Shown here: piece by piece, positions 1-9,133 of the stretch
Position numbering within the stretch: the stretch's first letter is position 1
Layout: every line of letters starts with the position of its first letter
DNA from: Xanthomonas theicola
GTDB lineage: Bacteria > Pseudomonadota > Gammaproteobacteria > Xanthomonadales > Xanthomonadaceae
DNA length: 64,000 nucleotides
Direction: 5' to 3'
NCBI RefSeq assembly: GCF_014236795.1
Contig: NZ_CP049017.1
Span: forward strand, 3,264,001 to 3,328,000
Notes under the pieces: generated by a model
What the model was told of the DNA's origin: nothing
Seen by the model: the letters and a program-made list of their open reading frames with translations, nothing else
Databases searched by the model: none
Translations under genes and position numbers: made by a program

Positions 1-1
1 T

Positions 2-463
2 CTGCACCGCAAGCTCGGCGACAGCCATCCAAACGTGCGCCTGGTGCAGTTGTTGGGCGATCCGAAGGAGCGCCCGGGCGACCAGTTGCGCGATGGTCCC
101 ACGTACGCGCAGATGGGCAGCGCGCAAGGCCTGCGCGCCATCGCCAATTATGCGCAACTGGTCAGCCCGGGCCTGCGCACCATCGTCCCGGTCGGTGCCG
201 ACGGCGCACTGGCAGCACCTACCTCCTTCGTCGCCGATGCGCATGCGGCCGGGCTGCTGGTGGTGCCGTACACGTTCCGCCCTGAGAATTACTTCCTGCC
301 CAAGCAACTGCAGGACGCCCGCGGTCCAACGGCGGTGAATGCCGATGGCAGCATCGCCGAGATGCGCGCGTTCCTGGCCGCGGGCGTGGATGGCTTCTTC
401 ACCGACGCCCCGGCGGTCGGGCGTGCCGCCGTGGATGGGAGGGCGGTGTCGGACGAGCGCTGA
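2..463 (+). CDS. Glycerophosphodiester phosphodiesterase, C-terminal part (5' end outside window)
   Basis: The reading frame is open from the first bases of the window to the stop at 461-463, so only about 153 C-terminal residues are seen. Features of the GlpQ-type TIM barrel are visible: a stretch on reaching old age in the barrel (HAAGLLVVPYTFRPENYFLP) and the terminal motif GVDGFFTDAP, in which the Asp of FTDAP is typical of the family. The family hydrolyses glycerophosphodiesters to glycerol-3-phosphate and an alcohol; periplasmic GlpQ-like forms have this length of tail. The signal peptide, if any, lies upstream of the window. An IS110 remnant starts about 35 bp after the stop, so the native downstream context is lost. 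Family is secure; cellular location is inferred. Confidence 0.85.
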   Translation: MHRKLGDSHPNVRLVQLLGDPKERPGDQLRDGPTYAQMGSAQGLRAIANYAQLVSPGLRTIVPVGADGALAAPTSFVADAHAAGLLVVPYTFRPENYFLPKQLQDARGPTAVNADGSIAEMRAFLAAGVDGFFTDAPAVGRAAVDGRAVSDER

Positions 464-496
464 AGAGCGTTCTCCAGAGCTAGCTACCAATGCCGT

Positions 497-1090
497 GGGA
501 GTCAACTGTCATGCAGAAGCGAGCGCAGGAGGGTCGTAAGGAGCCTGATCGCGCGCGATGGCCTTGAGCCAGCGCAGGTATTTGTGCATGCACGCGACGA
601 TGGCGACCTTGGCAGGCTTGCCGGCGGCAATCAGGCGCGCATAGGTGTGGGACAGCGGGGAGCCGGCGCGGATCCAGGCCCAGGTGGCCATGGACAACAC
701 CTGGCGCACGTCGGGGCGCCCGCCCTGGATGCGGCGTTGGCCGCGCCAGCGGCCGCTGGCGCGATTGAACGGGGCCAGCCCGACCAGGAGCGGCGATCTT
801 GCGCAGGTGTACGGTGCCCAGTTCGGGAAGCCGGGCCGCCAGGGTGGCGCGCACGATCGGGCCAAGCCCGGGTACCTTGGGTAGGCTGGAACACGCCGCT
901 CCTGCCTGTGCGATCTGTCCGGACACTTCGCGGATGCGCTGTTGCAGCAGCGCGATCGCCTCGACCCACTGGCCGCGCACGGCCTGGCAGGTGACCTGTG
1001 CCAGGCAGCGGCGCTGTGCATCGCGCTGGGCGAGCAGGGTGCGGGCAAGTGAAGCCCTTCGCGCCGCGCCTGCAACGGCGCAGGGAGCAC
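497..1090 (-). pseudogene. IS110-family transposase remnant (copy A)
   Basis: Minus-strand translation gives the C-terminal domain of an IS110/IS116/IS902 transposase: [19 protein letters not shown], then a stretch ending [21 protein letters not shown]. The part upstream ([20 protein letters not shown]) is in another frame, with the shift near position 800, so the gene is broken. The N-terminal DEDD half is missing; the similarity stops near 1090 where a duplicated piece of glnE follows. A second remnant of the same element lies at 61990-62460 in the same orientation. Non-functional. Confidence 0.75.
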
Positions 1091-1143
1091 GGCGGCGGGC
1101 GGGGCGTGGATGCACTGGGATGCACTGGGCCGCCACGGCCAGG

Positions 1144-1344
1144 CGTTCCCAGTCGCGACCCTCGCGCTGGAAGCAGTGATCCATGCCGGCGAACGACAGC
1201 GCCACCCGCCCGGCGCTGCCGAACGGGCGCAGGCGCAGGTCCACGCGATGCGAGAAGCCGTCGGCGGTGGTCTCGTCCAGCAACCGCGTCAGGCGCTGGC
1301 CGAGGCGGGCGACATATTCTTCGGCGGCGAGTGGACGCGCGCCA
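1144..1344 (-). pseudogene. Duplicated internal fragment of glnE
   Basis: These 201 bp match 4856-5056 inside the intact glnE, without gaps and with only about five differences. They encode residues about 188-254 of GlnE (starting [16 protein letters not shown]). The fragment is in the same orientation as glnE but is isolated, flanked on one side by an IS110 remnant and on the other by an IS5 tail. It has no start, no RBS and no domain of its own, so it is not a gene. The near identity shows the duplication is recent. Confidence 0.85.
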
Positions 1345-1349
1345 ATGGA

Positions 1350-1558
1350 ACAGGCAGGCGTGCAGGTGTTATCCCCTCCAATCCCACGCGCAAGGTCCTG
1401 CGCCACTACGACCGCCACCTTTACAAAGCGCGCCAACTGATCGAGCACTTCTTTGCCAAACTCAAGCAATACCACGCCATCGCCACCCGCTATGACGATA
1501 CGGCATGCGCGTTCCTGGGCGCGCTTCACTGGATCGCCTCGGTTATCTTGCTTAATAA
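1350..1558 (+). pseudogene. IS5-family transposase C-terminal fragment
   Basis: The plus strand encodes [19 protein letters not shown] followed by [15 protein letters not shown] and ends [10 protein letters not shown], the C-terminus of a small IS5 (IS427-group) DDE transposase including the region of the catalytic Glu. The same domain occurs in the more complete copy at 5989-6811. The 5' side joins the glnE fragment directly and the 3' side is cut by the inverted repeat of an IS3 element at 1559, removing the stop codon and terminal repeat. Confidence 0.75.
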
Positions 1559-1563
1559 GGGTT

Positions 1564-2423
1564 CTACCCCGAAATCACGGCCGGTTGTGAAAGGGTGGAA
1601 AACTTCAAATCCTCTCTGTCAATCCTTCGCCGCATCCTTGGGTTGTGGCGCCGCTCGATGTATTGGAACACATCGGCTCTTGCCGCATCGAGTGTCGGAT
1701 AGGTCATGCGGTAGATCCGTTCGCGCTTGAGCAGGCCAAAGAAGCCCTCGCATGCGGCGTTGTCTGCGCAGTGACCCACGGCGCTCATCGAGCACACCAG
1801 GGTGTTGGTCAGCAAATACGTCTGATAGTCACCGCTTCGAAACTGACTGCCTCTATCCGAATGCAAGATCACCGGTTCGTCGCCCTGTCGCTGCCATACA
1901 GCCGTCTGCACGGCCCGGATCACCATCTGCCGATCTTGCCGATGATGCATGGACCAGCCCACCACCCGATGGTCGAACAGGTCCAAGACAACGCATAGAT
2001 AGAGCTTGCCTTCCCCGGTCTTGATCTCGGTGATGTCGGTGACCCATTTGCTATCCGGCTCCAGAGCGGTGAAGTCCCGTTCCAGCCGGTTGCGCACGCC
2101 CGGCGGAGTGAGTGCCGGCCGGGCTCGCATCCCCCGACGCTTCGGGCGGGCCAACCTTGCAAGCCATCAACGGCCATCAACCGAGCCACACGGTTCAAGC
2201 CGACCCGCTGGCCTTCATCGGCCAGGTCTTCGTGCATTCGACCAGCACCTAGCGTGCACCGGCTATCCTCGTGCAGTTCACGGATGCGGCATGATAGGCG
2301 CTCGTTCTCGCGCTGGCGGGCACTCGGCAAGCGCCGGCTCCAACCGTAATAACCACTGGCCGACACCCGCAGGCAACGGCACATCAGCCGGATCGGAAAC
2401 GCATGGCGGCAACGTTCGATCAC
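1564..2423 (-). pseudogene. IS3-family OrfB transposase, frameshifted
   Basis: OrfB begins with the usual [18 protein letters not shown] segment (HTH_21 region) and reaches [12 protein letters not shown] near 2154. There the frame changes by one base: the rve integrase domain continues in another frame with [18 protein letters not shown] and [20 protein letters not shown]. The three catalytic residues are present: Asp in WVTDITEIK, Asp in [10 protein letters not shown] and Glu in [10 protein letters not shown]. Only the single-base shift near 2145-2156 prevents a full product; a sequencing error would have the same appearance. Confidence 0.8.
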
Positions 2424-2431
2424 CTGATACC

Positions 2432-2719
2432 TCAGGATGATCCCTTGGCAAAGAACGTCGCCGCTTCGCGCAAAAAATCCCGTTCCTTCTTCACCCGCGC
2501 CAGTTCACGCTTCAGACGCACCAGCTCCTCATCGCGTGGTGTGCCCGCGCCAGCAAAGGCACCGTTGCCTCGGCTTGTGGCCTCACGCTTCCAGCGGGTC
2601 AACAGGTTGTCACGGATACCCAGCTCCCGAGCCACCTGTGCACAACTGACGCCCGGCTGGCTAGCTTGTTCAAGCGCACCACGCTTGAACTCCACACTGA
2701 ACTTTCTTCGCTTCGACAT
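2432..2719 (-). CDS. IS3-family OrfA
   Basis: A 95-residue protein beginning [18 protein letters not shown] with a helix-turn-helix ([20 protein letters not shown]) and a C-terminal leucine-zipper-like coiled coil ([20 protein letters not shown]), ending [10 protein letters not shown]. This is the DNA-binding OrfA of IS3 elements, normally joined to OrfB by -1 frameshifting. GAGGAG lies just upstream of the ATG at 2719; a GTG six bases earlier is an alternative. Intact, but its partner OrfB is frameshifted. Confidence 0.85.
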   Translation of the reverse strand: MSKRRKFSVEFKRGALEQASQPGVSCAQVARELGIRDNLLTRWKREATSRGNGAFAGAGTPRDEELVRLKRELARVKKERDFLREAATFFAKGSS

Positions 2720-2787
2720 GAACACTCCTCATCGGCCGCATCGGCCTTCTCGTCAGTGTCCGTGATAACGGGGTAGAACCCGCGCCA

Positions 2788-5619
2788 CTAGGTGCGATCG
2801 ATCCTGCTGGCGGGAAAGTCCAGACCGCGCGCGCGAATGGCCTCGGTGATCGCGGCGCGCGCCTGGACGATGGCCGCGGTGGGAACGACCAGGCGGGGAC
2901 GCCGGTCGAGCGTGCAGGCCAGGCCGGCGTCCACCAGCATGGCATGGGCGCTGTGCAACCGCTGCGCCATGTCCGCGCCCAGCCAGCCGCTCGCCGCCAG
3001 CGCGTCGATCAGCGCGGGCGTATCGCGCGGCATGGTCAACTCCGGGTGCTGCGCGGCGCCGAGCAGCACACCGGCCTGCAGCAGGAATTCCAGATCGACC
3101 AGGCCGCCGGCGCCCTGCTTCAGATCGAAGCGCGCGGCATCGCCGCGGTCCAGTTCGGCGCGCATGCGCGCGCGCATCTTCAGCACGTCCTCGCGCAATT
3201 GCGACGCGTCGCGCGGGCGCGCCAGGGTCTGTGCCCGCACCCGCTCGAAGCGCTGCAGCAGGTCGGCATCGCCGGCCACGCCACGCGCGCGCACCAGTGC
3301 CTGGTGCTCCCAGGTCCAGGCGCGCTCGCGCTGGTATTCCGTATAATTGGCCAGCGACGACACCAGCGCGCCCTTGCCGCCGTCCGGGCGCAGGCGCACG
3401 TCGATGTCGTACAGGCGGCCGGCGCCGGTGACCGCGCCGAGCAGGGCGATCACCTTCTGCGCCAGCCGCGCGAACCAGCGCCCGCTCTCCAGCGGCCGCG
3501 GCCCGGCGGAGGCCTCCACGCCGGCGGCATGGTCGTACAGGAATACCAGGTCCAGGTCCGAGCCGATGCCCAGTTCGATGCCGCCGAGGCTGCCGTAGCC
3601 GATGATCGCAAAGCGCCCGCCGGGCACTTCGCCATGGGCCGCGACCAGGTCGGCGCGGGCCAGACGCAGCACCGTGAGCACCACGCCTTCGGCCAGTTCT
3701 GCAAGTTGGCGGGCGCTGTCGACCGCCGGCTGGCGCCGGTCCAGTGCGGCCAATGCGATGCGGAAGCTCAGCGCCTGGCGCGCTTCGTTGAGTCCGCGCA
3801 GTGCGGCTTCCGGATCGTCGCCAGCCGCGGCGACCGCGCCGTCGCACAGCCGCCGCATCGCCGCCTGATCCGGCATCGGCCCGGCGACGCGGCTGTCGAG
3901 CAGTTCGTCGAGCAGCAGCGGATGCGCGGCCAGGCGTTCGGACAGGAACGCGCTGCGCGCCAGCACCTCGACCAGCCGCGCCAGCGCGCTGGGCTGTTCG
4001 TCGAGCAAGGCCAGGTAGCTGGCGCGGCGCAGGATCGCCTGCAGCAGGCCGAGCACGCGGTGCAACGCGGCATCGGCCTGCGGCGAGCGCGCCGCGGCGT
4101 GCAGCAGCGCCGGCAGCACCCGGTCCAAGCGCGCGCGCGCCGCGTCCGACAGCGCACGCACGCCCAGCGACTGCACGAAACCGCGCAGCGCCTGGTCGGC
4201 GCCGTCGGCATCGGCGAATCCGGCCGCGGCCAACACCGGCGCGCCGGCTTCGTCGGGCAGGCCGCGCCAGTAACTGGCCAGCGCATCCGGCGCCACCGTC
4301 TGCACCCGCGGCGCCAGCAACTCGGCGAATTCGGCGGCGACGCGGTCGCGCTGCGCCTGCAACGCGGCATGCAACTGCGTCCAGTCGGCATAGCCCAGGC
4401 CGAACGCGATGCGCGCGCGGTCCAGCGGATGTTCGGGCAGCGCATGGGTCTGCGCATCGCGCAGCATTTGCAGGCGGTTCTCGACGCGGCGCAGGAAACG
4501 GTAGGCATGGGCCAGCGCCACGCCGTCGGCGGCCGCGACCTGGCCGCCGGCGACCAGCGCCTGCAGCGCCGGCAGCAAGCGGCGCTCGCGCAGCGCCGCT
4601 TCGCGGCCGCCGCGGATCAGCTGCAGCGACTGCACCAGGAACTCGATCTCGCGGATGCCGCCGGGGCCGCGCTTGATGTCGTCCAGACGATCGTGGCGCG
4701 CGACTTCGGCGCTGATCGCCGCCTTCATCGCGCGCAGGCCGTCGAGCGCAGTGAAGTCGAGATAGCGCCGGTACACGAACGGGCGCAGCGTCTGCAGCCA
4801 ATCCTCGCCGGCGGCGATGTCGCCGGCCACCGCGCGCGCCTTCAGCCACGCATAGCGTTCCCAGTCGCGGCCCTCGCGCTGGAAGTAGTGATCCATGCCG
4901 GCGAACGACAGCGCCACCCGCCCGGCGCTGCCGAACGGGCGCAGGCGCAGGTCCACGCGATGCGAGAAGCCGTCGGCGGTGGTCTCGTCCAGCAACCGCG
5001 CCAGGCGCTGGCCGAGGCGAGCGACATATTCTTCGGCGGCGAGTGGGCGCGCGCCATCGGACTCGCCGCCCTGCGGATAGGCGTAGACCAGGTCCACGTC
5101 CGAGGAGAAGTTCAGTTCGCCGCCGCCAAGCTTGCCCAGGCCGAACACCACCAGCCGCTGCACGCTGCCGTCGGCGCCGCGGACCACGCCGTGGCGCGTG
5201 GCGAACTCGCCTTCCAGCGCCTGCAGCGCCACGCCGAGGCAGGTCTCGGCCAGCTGCGTGCTGCCGGCCAGTGTCGCATCGACATCGTCCAGGCCCAGTA
5301 CGTCGCGCCACACGAGTCGTGCCGAGGCGGCCGCGCGATAGCGGCGCAGTTGCGCCGGCCACGCCGCCGGCTGCACCGGATCCAGCGACGGCGGCGGCAG
5401 CGGCAACGGATCGGGGCGCGCCAGGTGCACGAGCAGGGCCGGCTGCCGGCACAGGGTGTCGAGCAGAAAATCGCTGGCCAGTAGCGCGCGGCACAGGTCC
5501 GCCTCGATATCCGGCCGGACTGGCCAAGGCTGCGCGCCCAGACTGTGGCGCAAACGCGCCAGACTGCGTTCGAGCACGGGCTGCAGAGCATCGGGGACGA
5601 GCAGGGAGGGCGCGGGCAT
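2788..5619 (-). CDS. glnE: Bifunctional glutamine synthetase adenylyltransferase/adenylyl-removing enzyme
   Basis: A 943-residue protein, normal length for GlnE. It adds and removes AMP on glutamine synthetase in response to PII and glutamine. Two nucleotidyltransferase cores are visible: residues about 157-180 ([19 protein letters not shown], deadenylylation half) and about 668-693 ([20 protein letters not shown], adenylylation half), each with the G-S...D-x-D pattern. The start [12 protein letters not shown] at 5619 was chosen because the residues upstream are low-complexity and unlike the family. The stop codon is only 6 bp from the end of an IS3 element, so any native downstream gene has been replaced, and a 201-bp copy of codons about 188-254 lies at 1144-1344. 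The gene itself appears intact. Confidence 0.95.
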   Translation of the reverse strand: MPAPSLLVPDALQPVLERSLARLRHSLGAQPWPVRPDIEADLCRALLASDFLLDTLCRQPALLVHLARPDPLPLPPPSLDPVQPAAWPAQLRRYRAAASARLVWRDVLGLDDVDATLAGSTQLAETCLGVALQALEGEFATRHGVVRGADGSVQRLVVFGLGKLGGGELNFSSDVDLVYAYPQGGESDGARPLAAEEYVARLGQRLARLLDETTADGFSHRVDLRLRPFGSAGRVALSFAGMDHYFQREGRDWERYAWLKARAVAGDIAAGEDWLQTLRPFVYRRYLDFTALDGLRAMKAAISAEVARHDRLDDIKRGPGGIREIEFLVQSLQLIRGGREAALRERRLLPALQALVAGGQVAAADGVALAHAYRFLRRVENRLQMLRDAQTHALPEHPLDRARIAFGLGYADWTQLHAALQAQRDRVAAEFAELLAPRVQTVAPDALASYWRGLPDEAGAPVLAAAGFADADGADQALRGFVQSLGVRALSDAARARLDRVLPALLHAAARSPQADAALHRVLGLLQAILRRASYLALLDEQPSALARLVEVLARSAFLSERLAAHPLLLDELLDSRVAGPMPDQAAMRRLCDGAVAAAGDDPEAALRGLNEARQALSFRIALAALDRRQPAVDSARQLAELAEGVVLTVLRLARADLVAAHGEVPGGRFAIIGYGSLGGIELGIGSDLDLVFLYDHAAGVEASAGPRPLESGRWFARLAQKVIALLGAVTGAGRLYDIDVRLRPDGGKGALVSSLANYTEYQRERAWTWEHQALVRARGVAGDADLLQRFERVRAQTLARPRDASQLREDVLKMRARMRAELDRGDAARFDLKQGAGGLVDLEFLLQAGVLLGAAQHPELTMPRDTPALIDALAASGWLGADMAQRLHSAHAMLVDAGLACTLDRRPRLVVPTAAIVQARAAITEAIRARGLDFPASRIDRT

Positions 5620-5741
5620 CGGCCGATTCTGGCATCCCGGCCGCCGTGCAGACAGGGACAGGCCGCGCGGCGGCCCGCGCGCGCGGGGTGCCGGCGGCCT
5701 GCGGAAATCCCCGGCGTGGCGACGGCTGGCGATCGACAGGC

Positions 5742-5777
5742 AAAAAGGCGCCTCTCCCAACTGAGGGAGAGAGGCGC
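5742..5777 (-). terminator. Rho-independent terminator, minus strand, upstream of glnE
   Basis: Read on the minus strand there is a GCGCCTCTC...GAGAGGCGCC hairpin followed by TTTTT. It would stop minus-strand transcription arriving from beyond 5780, that is, from a gene formerly upstream of glnE that has been displaced by the IS5 copies at 5885-6811. glnE would then rely on a promoter within 5620-5740. Nothing else is recognisable in 5620-5885. Confidence 0.6.
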
Positions 5778-5884
5778 ACGGCCGACCGTCGGATCGGAAT
5801 TGTCGTTGTCCAGGGCTTGCCATCGATAGGGAACGATGGATTCATCGTCGGCTCTCGTTCGCTCACAGGCTGCGATCACGCTGA

Positions 5885-5984
5885 AACTCCGTGCTCATCG
5901 GGACCCGCTATGGCAAGTCCGCATGCCCGTTCCTCGGCGCGATGCACTGTATCGCCTTGGTCATCCGCTTAACTGACGACACGC
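5885..5984 (+). pseudogene. IS5-family transposase tail (degenerate)
   Basis: The plus strand encodes GTRYGKSACPFLGAMHCIAL then a stop near 5974, a decayed version of the IS5 C-terminus seen at 6730-6802 (TRYDKTACNFLGAIYWIAS). It ends in GACGACACGCCTAG, which matches the right end of the adjacent element (GACGACGGACCCTAG at 6801). It is therefore the last 100 bp of a second IS5 copy abutting the next one at a shared CTAG. Confidence 0.6.
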
Positions 5985-5988
5985 CTAG

Positions 5989-6811
5989 GCGTGTCATCAA
6001 TTGCGCTGAAGGGGGGATACCTGTCGCCCCCTTCCTGCCTTGCCCCGTCATGGCACGCCGCTACGCCCTGCGAGATGATCGATGGGATCGCATCCGCGAT
6101 CTGCTCCCCGGCCGAGCCGGCCATCTCGGTGTGACCGCCAAGGACAACCGGCTGTTGGTCGAGGCCGTCCTCTACCGCTACCGGGCCGCTACTCCCTGGC
6201 CAGATCTGCCTGAGCGCGTTGGCGATTTCCGCGTGATCCACCTGTGCCATAGCCGCTGGAGCCGATCTGGCCTCTGGCAACGGGTGTTCCAGGTCTTGTC
6301 AGAGGATGCGGACAAAACGAGTACGCGATGATCGACAGCACCATTGTCCGGGCGCATCAGCACAGCGCCGGGGCAAAAGGGGGGCGCCGCAGGCCAGCGG
6401 ACGCAGCCGCGGCGGACCGAGCAGCCAGATCCACGCCGTGGTCGATGCACTGGGCAATCCGCTGGCCTTTCATCTCACCGCGGGCCAGGCTTCGGATCTG
6501 GAAGGTGCAGATGCTTTGCCAGGATGGTCGGTCGGGGCCTTGCTCGCCGACCGAGCCTACGACGCCAGGGCTCGGATCATTGAGCCCATGCAGCGACAGG
6601 GGACGCAGATCGCGATCCCCTCCCATCCCACGCGCAAAGTGCAGCGCGGCTGCGACCGGGCGATGTACAAGGATCGACTCCGAACGGGAACTTCTTTGCC
6701 AAACTCAAGCAGTACCGGGCCATTGCCACCCGCTACGACAAGACCGCCTGCAACTTCCTCGGAGCGATCTATTGGATCGCCTCAGCCATCCTGCTCAATT
6801 GACGACGGACC
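5989..6811 (+). mobile_element. IS5-family element (IS427-like), about 823 bp, decayed
   Basis: The element is bounded by CTAG at 5985-5988 and CTAG at 6812-6815, consistent with a 4-bp target duplication. The ends form imperfect inverted repeats: GGCGTGTCATCAATTG at the left and, on the other strand, GGTCCGTCGTCAATTG at the right. It contains one transposase reading frame broken by several shifts. Its left CTAG is shared with the tail of another IS5 copy, making an 18-bp perfect palindrome GACACGCCTAGGCGTGTC at 5978-5995. Confidence 0.7.
6050..6802 (+). pseudogene. IS5-family transposase, multiple frameshifts
   Basis: The start MARRYALRDDRWDRIRDLLP is typical of the DUF4096 N-terminus of IS427-group transposases. 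The frame is then lost near 6315 (MIDSTIVRAHQH, first catalytic Asp region, is in another frame), again near 6385 and again near 6690. Further pieces are SQIHAVVDALGNPLAFHLT, ALLADRAYDARARI (second Asp) and [20 protein letters not shown] (end), closing with the stop at 6800-6802. No single continuous product is possible. Confidence 0.8.
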
Positions 6812-6815
6812 CTAG

Positions 6816-7120
6816 CGCCGCGGAACGGACGATTTAGTAGACAAATATCGCCGCAACCAACTGCGCACTTGATCGTTCATCTCAAATAAATCAGTGATCC
6901 ATCACAGAATTTCGGGCGATACACGGTGCGCAACGCACTTATCTCGTATTCATATTCCACTGGCCGCCTGTTCGCGCTGATTGCGGCAAGAATCTTACCT
7001 GCACCGTCATAAAAGCGTTCGCGAACGGTCATTCATCCCTTCTACGGTTCTCCCCGCGTTGAAGCGGTCTTTGAATTGAGCGGGCATCGCGCCGCGCGCC
7101 GAGGTCAGGGGATTTTTCAG
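6816..7120. other. Intergenic region upstream of the secretion cluster
   Basis: About 305 bp with no convincing gene. It is clearly more AT-rich than its surroundings between 6830 and 7030 and is the only large gap in front of the 20-kb cluster, so the cluster promoter most likely lies here. A 12-bp perfect palindrome CGTTCGCGAACG occupies 7016-7027, about 95 bp before the first start codon, and could be an operator. I could not assign -35/-10 boxes with confidence. Confidence 0.4.
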
Positions 7121-8719
7121 ATGGAAGTGCGACTCTTCGCAGCGTTCGGCATGGCCGTGTGCGGCGCACCGTACGCCTGCGCCGCGGACGCGCCGACGGC
7201 GCGTTTCGACGTGATGGCCTACCAGGTCGTCGGCAATACGCAGTTGAGCGCCGCGGAGATCGAGCGCGCGGTGTATCCATTCCTCGGCCCGCAACGCAGC
7301 GAGACCGATGTGGAAGCGGCGCGCGCCGCATTGCAGGCGCTGTACGCGGGCAAGGGCCTGGCCACGGTGTCGGTGACCATTCCGGAACAGAATGCCGGTG
7401 GCGGCCTGGTCACCCTGCAGGTGAGCGAACAGCGCATCGGCCGGCTGCGCGTCAACGGCGCCGACTATTTCTCTCCCGATGCGGTGGAGCGCGGTGCGCC
7501 GTCGTTGAAGGAAGGCACGGTGCCCAACTTCAAGGACGTGCAGCGCGACATCGTCGCCCTCAACCAGTTGCCCGACCGGCGGGTGACGCCGGACATCAAG
7601 CCCGGCGTCGGGCCGAACACGCTGGACGTCGACCTGAACGTGGACGACGACCTGCCCCTGCACGGTTCGCTGGAACTCAACAACCGCAACAGCGCCAACA
7701 CCACCGACCTGCGCCTGAACGCCACGCTGCGTTACGACAATCTCTGGCAGCGCGGCCACAGCCTCAGCGTGTCGGCGCAGACCGCCCCGCAGCGACCTTC
7801 CGACGCAAAGGTACTTTCGGCTTCCTACATGGCGCGCCTGACCGACTCGCCCTGGTCGCTGCTCGCCTACGCGGTGCGCAGCGACAGCGACATCGCCGTG
7901 ATCAGCGATTTCAACGTGGTCGGCAACGGCACCCTGGCCGGCATGCGCGCGATCCGGGCGCTGCCGGCGCGCAACGGGTTCTTTCACTCGCTGAGCCTGG
8001 GCCTGGACTACAAGCATTTCGAGGAAAGTTCGAATTTCGACTCCTCTCCGATCGAGTACTACCCGCTCAACCTGGCCTATAACGCGGATTGGACCGGCGA
8101 GCGCAGGCGCAGCAGCTTCGGCGCCACGCTGACGGTCAATTCCGGCGGACTCGGCCTGGGCGCAAATCGTTGCGGCAACAACCATTGCAACCCTTCGCAA
8201 CCGGGCAGTTTCGACTACAAACGCTACAACGCGCGCCCGAATTTCGCTCATCTACGCCTGGAAGGCGCGCACACGCGCACGCTGGGCCGGGATTTCCAGT
8301 TGTTCGGCCGCGCGCAAACCCAGCTGTCCGCCGAGCCGCTGATCAGCAACGAGGAGATGAGCCTCGGCGGCCTGGACAGTGTGCGCGGCTATCACGAAAG
8401 CCAAGCGCTCGGCGATTACGGCGTGACGGCGCAGTTGGAGCTGCGCAGCCCCTCGTACGCCGAATGGTTCGGCGCGTCCACGCAGGAAGCGAGGGTACGC
8501 GCCTTCGTCGACGGCGGATATGTGCGCATCCATCAGCCGCTACCCGAACAGACGCCGAGCGAAACCTTGATCAGCGTCGGCGTCGGCGCGACCGCCCAGG
8601 TCTTCGATCACTTGAACGGCTCGATCGATCTCGCCGCACCGCAGTCGCGGCCTGGCGGCGACAACGCGCCAAGGCAAGACGATTTCAACGTGCTGTTCCG
8701 TTTATGGGGCGAGTTCTGA
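7121..8719 (+). CDS. Two-partner secretion outer-membrane transporter (TpsB, ShlB/FhaC/HecB family)
   Basis: A 532-residue protein with an export signal (MEVRLFAAFGMAVCGAPYAC, cleavage near AAD). A POTRA-type segment follows (FDVMAYQVVGNTQLSAAEIE, VYPFLGPQRSETDVEAARA), a second POTRA region to about residue 180, then a 16-strand barrel domain. The barrel contains GGLDSVRGYHES, the conserved VRGY tip motif of the L6 loop, and ends in FRLWGEF with the terminal aromatic expected for BAM-dependent insertion. TpsB proteins export a partner TpsA through the outer membrane; the obvious partner is the 4027-residue protein at 14805. The ATG at 7121 was chosen over an upstream in-frame ATG at 7076 because it starts the signal peptide and has AGGTCAGGGG upstream. 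Confidence 0.9.
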   Translation: MEVRLFAAFGMAVCGAPYACAADAPTARFDVMAYQVVGNTQLSAAEIERAVYPFLGPQRSETDVEAARAALQALYAGKGLATVSVTIPEQNAGGGLVTLQVSEQRIGRLRVNGADYFSPDAVERGAPSLKEGTVPNFKDVQRDIVALNQLPDRRVTPDIKPGVGPNTLDVDLNVDDDLPLHGSLELNNRNSANTTDLRLNATLRYDNLWQRGHSLSVSAQTAPQRPSDAKVLSASYMARLTDSPWSLLAYAVRSDSDIAVISDFNVVGNGTLAGMRAIRALPARNGFFHSLSLGLDYKHFEESSNFDSSPIEYYPLNLAYNADWTGERRRSSFGATLTVNSGGLGLGANRCGNNHCNPSQPGSFDYKRYNARPNFAHLRLEGAHTRTLGRDFQLFGRAQTQLSAEPLISNEEMSLGGLDSVRGYHESQALGDYGVTAQLELRSPSYAEWFGASTQEARVRAFVDGGYVRIHQPLPEQTPSETLISVGVGATAQVFDHLNGSIDLAAPQSRPGGDNAPRQDDFNVLFRLWGEF

Positions 8720-8747
8720 ATCCGGCATCCATATCCGGAAGGCCTTC

Positions 8748-9089
8748 ATGATGAAGACATCGATCATCCTCAACCCGTTCGTCGCGGCGATGCTCGGCAT
8801 CGGTTCTTGGTCCTGCTCGGCGAACGATGCCGTCGCGGCCGACGACCAGATCGCGGCGCTGCAGCAGGCGTACCGCACGCAACGAAACGCCATGGCATCT
8901 CCGAGCTGGGGAGGGCGGAGACCGGTAGCGGCACGCGCATGGCGACGGTCTGCCCGATTCCAGGGGGCGCAGAAGCGGTCGGCCGCAACAGTGGCGGCGG
9001 GCCGCACCCCCGATCCCTTCACCTGCGGCTGCGCGACGCTGCACCGGCGCGACCGGGTCCATCCGCTTCAATTCATTCATCAATCATGA
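8748..9089 (+). CDS. Small exported hypothetical protein (possibly broken)
   Basis: A 113-residue frame starting MMKTSIILNPFVAAMLGIGS, a plausible signal peptide, followed by a short polar stretch ADDQIAALQQAYRTQRNAM. From about residue 50 the composition becomes Arg/Trp-rich and unlike a protein, so a frameshift near 8900 is likely and the native product may be different. No family recognised. It lies between tpsB and the exbB-like gene on the same strand, with gaps of 28 and 44 bp. Confidence 0.35.
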   Translation: MMKTSIILNPFVAAMLGIGSWSCSANDAVAADDQIAALQQAYRTQRNAMASPSWGGRRPVAARAWRRSARFQGAQKRSAATVAAGRTPDPFTCGCATLHRRDRVHPLQFIHQS

Positions 9090-9133
9090 CGAACGCAGGC
9101 ATGCGTTCGCGCCGACGCTGGGGAGAAAGAAAG

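Larger units (their letters stand above)
1559..2781 (-). mobile_element. IS3-family insertion sequence, copy 1 (1223 bp)
   Basis: Terminal inverted repeats are visible: GGGTTCTACCCCGaaATCACGG at the left end and, read on the other strand, GGGTTCTACCCCGttATCACGG at the right end. Between them lie orfA and orfB of an IS3-type element on the minus strand. The flanks (ataa / gcgcc) show no target duplication, which suggests recombination or deletion after insertion; the left flank is a truncated IS5 copy and the right flank is the last 13 bp beyond glnE. The orfB frameshift means this copy cannot make its own transposase. Confidence 0.9.

Noticed and set aside
480..1529. A 349-codon minus frame covering the IS110 remnant, the glnE copy and part of the IS5 tail
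   Set aside because: It is a chance chimera of three unrelated remnants; it has no RBS or complete domain.
2753..5866. A 1037-codon minus frame and an 846-codon plus frame over glnE
   Set aside because: The 943-residue GlnE frame has both nucleotidyltransferase motifs; the others are low-complexity shadows.
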